Shown one piece after another: positions 62,904 to 64,000 of a stretch of DNA of 64,000 nucleotides (position 1 is the stretch's first letter; each line of letters starts with the position of its first letter). The notes beneath the pieces are model-generated. The model was given only the letters and a program-made list of their open reading frames with translations, made no database searches and was not told the DNA's origin. The DNA is taken from the NCBI RefSeq assembly GCF_001442755.1, contig NZ_CP006367.1:1488001-1552000 (forward strand), read 5' to 3'. Source of the DNA: Aureimonas sp. AU20. GTDB taxonomy: Bacteria > Pseudomonadota > Alphaproteobacteria > Rhizobiales > Rhizobiaceae. A program made the translations under genes and the position numbers.

Positions 62904-62929
62904 AACGAGAACGGTCCTACGAAGCTTCC
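62904..62929 (-). promoter_or_regulatory. Possible EcfG-type stress promoter for the PAS gene
   Basis: On the minus strand GGAAG-N17-CGTT approximates the alphaproteobacterial EcfG pattern GGAAC-N16/17-CGTT, with one mismatch in the -35, about 45 bases before the start codon. Weak evidence. Confidence 0.25.
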
Positions 62930-63035
62930 AGCGCAATGTCCACCATTCGGTGAGGTGCCGAACCATTCTCCATTCGTGCTTGGCACGAAGGGGCGGGATG
63001 GGGAGGAATGGGTTCGAGCGAAAGGTTCACGACGG

Positions 63036-63410
63036 ATGCAGGCTCTGGTGAAGGACCCGATCGATCTCCATCTCGGCAAGCGCCTCGAGGCCTTGCGGCT
63101 GGCGCAGGGAAAATCCCTCCAAAGCGTCGCGAACGAACTGGACATCACCTACCAGCAGGTCCGCAAATACGAGAACGGCGAGAACCGGATCAGTGCCAGC
63201 ACGCTCTATCGTCTGGCCAGGGTTCTGAACGTTCAGCCCAGCTTCTTCTTCGAGGGGATGGAGGGCGAACCCGCGCCGAACGGCGAGGCGGATTCGCAGG
63301 AAGTTCTGGAGCCGGCCTACGAAGACCTCCTCAACCGCATCAAGGATGGCGAGGTGAGGGACGCGCTTCGCCATCTCTTTCTGCGCATGGCGAAGCTGAA
63401 CTCGCTTTGA
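63036..63410 (+). CDS. Cro/CI-type helix-turn-helix regulator
   Basis: A 124-residue protein with a Xre-family HTH at about 14-68 (LGKRLEALRLAQGKSLQSVA, DITYQQVRKYENGENRISAS, TLYRLARVLNVQPSFFFEG), then an acidic linker and a C-terminal helix (LLNRIKDGEVRDALRHLFLR). This is the form common in rhizobial transcription factors acting on motility or polysaccharide genes. The start MQALVKDP was preferred, as upstream in-frame residues are not conserved-looking. It is divergent from the PAS gene and convergent with the DUF4126 gene. Confidence 0.88.
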   Translation: MQALVKDPIDLHLGKRLEALRLAQGKSLQSVANELDITYQQVRKYENGENRISASTLYRLARVLNVQPSFFFEGMEGEPAPNGEADSQEVLEPAYEDLLNRIKDGEVRDALRHLFLRMAKLNSL

Positions 63411-63431
63411 GACGCTGAAAGCGCTCGAACT

Positions 63432-63896
63432 CTAGCCGCGACGATCGGCCGAGGTGAGGCCGACGACAGCGGCGCCGCTGGCCAGGACGATCGCATCTTC
63501 GACGAAGCCGCTGGAGGACTGGCCGTAGCGCGCCATGGCCTGCCGACGCAGCGCCAGCCCGAGATAGGACGCGCCGATCGCGGTCGCGACAGCGAGGATG
63601 GCGCCTTCGCCCTGCCGCCCCCTCGGCGCGAGCATGGCCCCGGCGAAAGCCGCCGTCAGACTGCGGGCGATCAGGCCGGCCGGCACGGTGCGATCCGGGG
63701 CGGAGCGCATCTTGTCGCCCGCCATCTCGCCGGCCGCGAGCGCGGCGGTACCCCAGGCAACCAGCGGATGCGCGAGAAGCTCGACGGCCGGCCCGCCTCG
63801 CGGCAGGGTCCCGCGCTGCGCCGCGCCGGACAGGAGCACGAGCGGCGTCATGGCGCGCTGGCCGGCGACGAGGCCGATGAGGAGAGAACGAAGCAT
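63432..63896 (-). CDS. DUF4126 family small membrane protein
   Basis: 154 residues with four to five hydrophobic segments, starting MLRSLLIGLVAGQRAMTPLV, then LLAHPLVAWGTAALAAGEMA, GDKMRSAPDRTVPAGLIAR and YGQSSSGFVEDAIVLASGAA. The RxMTP and GDKM...PDR pieces are characteristic of DUF4126 proteins, whose function is not known. The start at 63896 was preferred to an ATG 14 codons upstream because the family begins with this hydrophobic segment; GGAG lies 11 bases before it. Confidence 0.82.
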   Translation of the reverse strand: MLRSLLIGLVAGQRAMTPLVLLSGAAQRGTLPRGGPAVELLAHPLVAWGTAALAAGEMAGDKMRSAPDRTVPAGLIARSLTAAFAGAMLAPRGRQGEGAILAVATAIGASYLGLALRRQAMARYGQSSSGFVEDAIVLASGAAVVGLTSADRRG

Positions 63897-64000
63897 AGGC
63901 GGACAATCTCCAGGTGGGATCGAGTGGACCGATCCCACAACTCGCAGAGCGGTCGATCGTATCCACGGGATGCGGAGATGGGATCGCGCCGGATCGGCGA

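Overview
The window is high-GC DNA (roughly two thirds GC by eye) from a bacterium that looks like an alphaproteobacterium of the Hyphomicrobiales (Rhizobiales), plausibly a plant-associated Aurantimonadaceae-type genus. This rests on gene families and gene order: hmuTUV-hmuS haem uptake, a DRL-type oxidoreductase as in Brucella, EryD-like SorC regulators, two sugar ABC importers, a tripartite tricarboxylate transporter and a rhizobial-style intergenic repeat. The genus is inference only. No phage, transposase, rRNA or CRISPR was seen.

Region 1 (1-13.0 kb) holds mixed housekeeping genes: a CobW/ZNG-type metal GTPase with a His-rich stretch, a TusA-like protein, DUF924, a BioF2-type acetyltransferase, MurQ, a 61-residue small protein with a strong terminator, a Prx5-type peroxiredoxin, an aldehyde dehydrogenase, an acyltransferase, a LysR/ring-cleavage-dioxygenase-like/Xi-class GST group and an asparaginase. 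Region 2 (13.0-19.4 kb) is a haem acquisition locus: hmuT-U-V-S on the minus strand, divergent from a TonB-dependent receptor across an AT-rich, probably iron-responsive intergenic region.

Region 3 (19.4-46.8 kb) is a large sugar/polyol catabolic island. One part is an alcohol dehydrogenase-FAD dehydrogenase-PfkB kinase operon facing a sugar ABC importer and a SorC regulator. The second is a five-gene operon: a DRL-like (DXP reductoisomerase-like) oxidoreductase, an acetoin-dehydrogenase-type E1alpha/E1beta/E2 complex and a HAD phosphatase. The third is a complete glucitol-type PTS (fused HPr-EI, EIIA, EIIB, EIIC, GutM) with a second SorC regulator. The fourth is an alpha/beta hydrolase plus a second sugar ABC importer. 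A 32-bp inverted repeat (inward-facing half-site close to GAACATTTG) lies in front of all four units, so they probably form one regulon. The most interesting reading is a catabolic route for 2-C-methylerythritol or a similar branched polyol. PTS import would give the phosphate, DRL would run backwards to deoxyxylulose phosphate, and the E1/E2 complex would cleave this acyloin to acetyl-CoA and glyceraldehyde 3-phosphate.

Region 4 (46.9-58.3 kb) is a probable sugar-acid locus. A minus-strand operon encodes a PdxA-like dehydrogenase, a TIM-barrel isomerase/decarboxylase-like protein, a DhaK-DhaL kinase, TctC-B-A and a DUF1989 protein. It is divergent from a GntR/FCD regulator and followed by a second DhaK-DhaL kinase. 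Region 5 (58.7-64 kb) has tRNA-Phe, tRNA-Thr, a methyl-accepting chemotaxis protein whose ribosome binding site sits in a hairpin, a 54-residue small gene, a PAS protein divergent from an HTH regulator, and a DUF4126 membrane protein.
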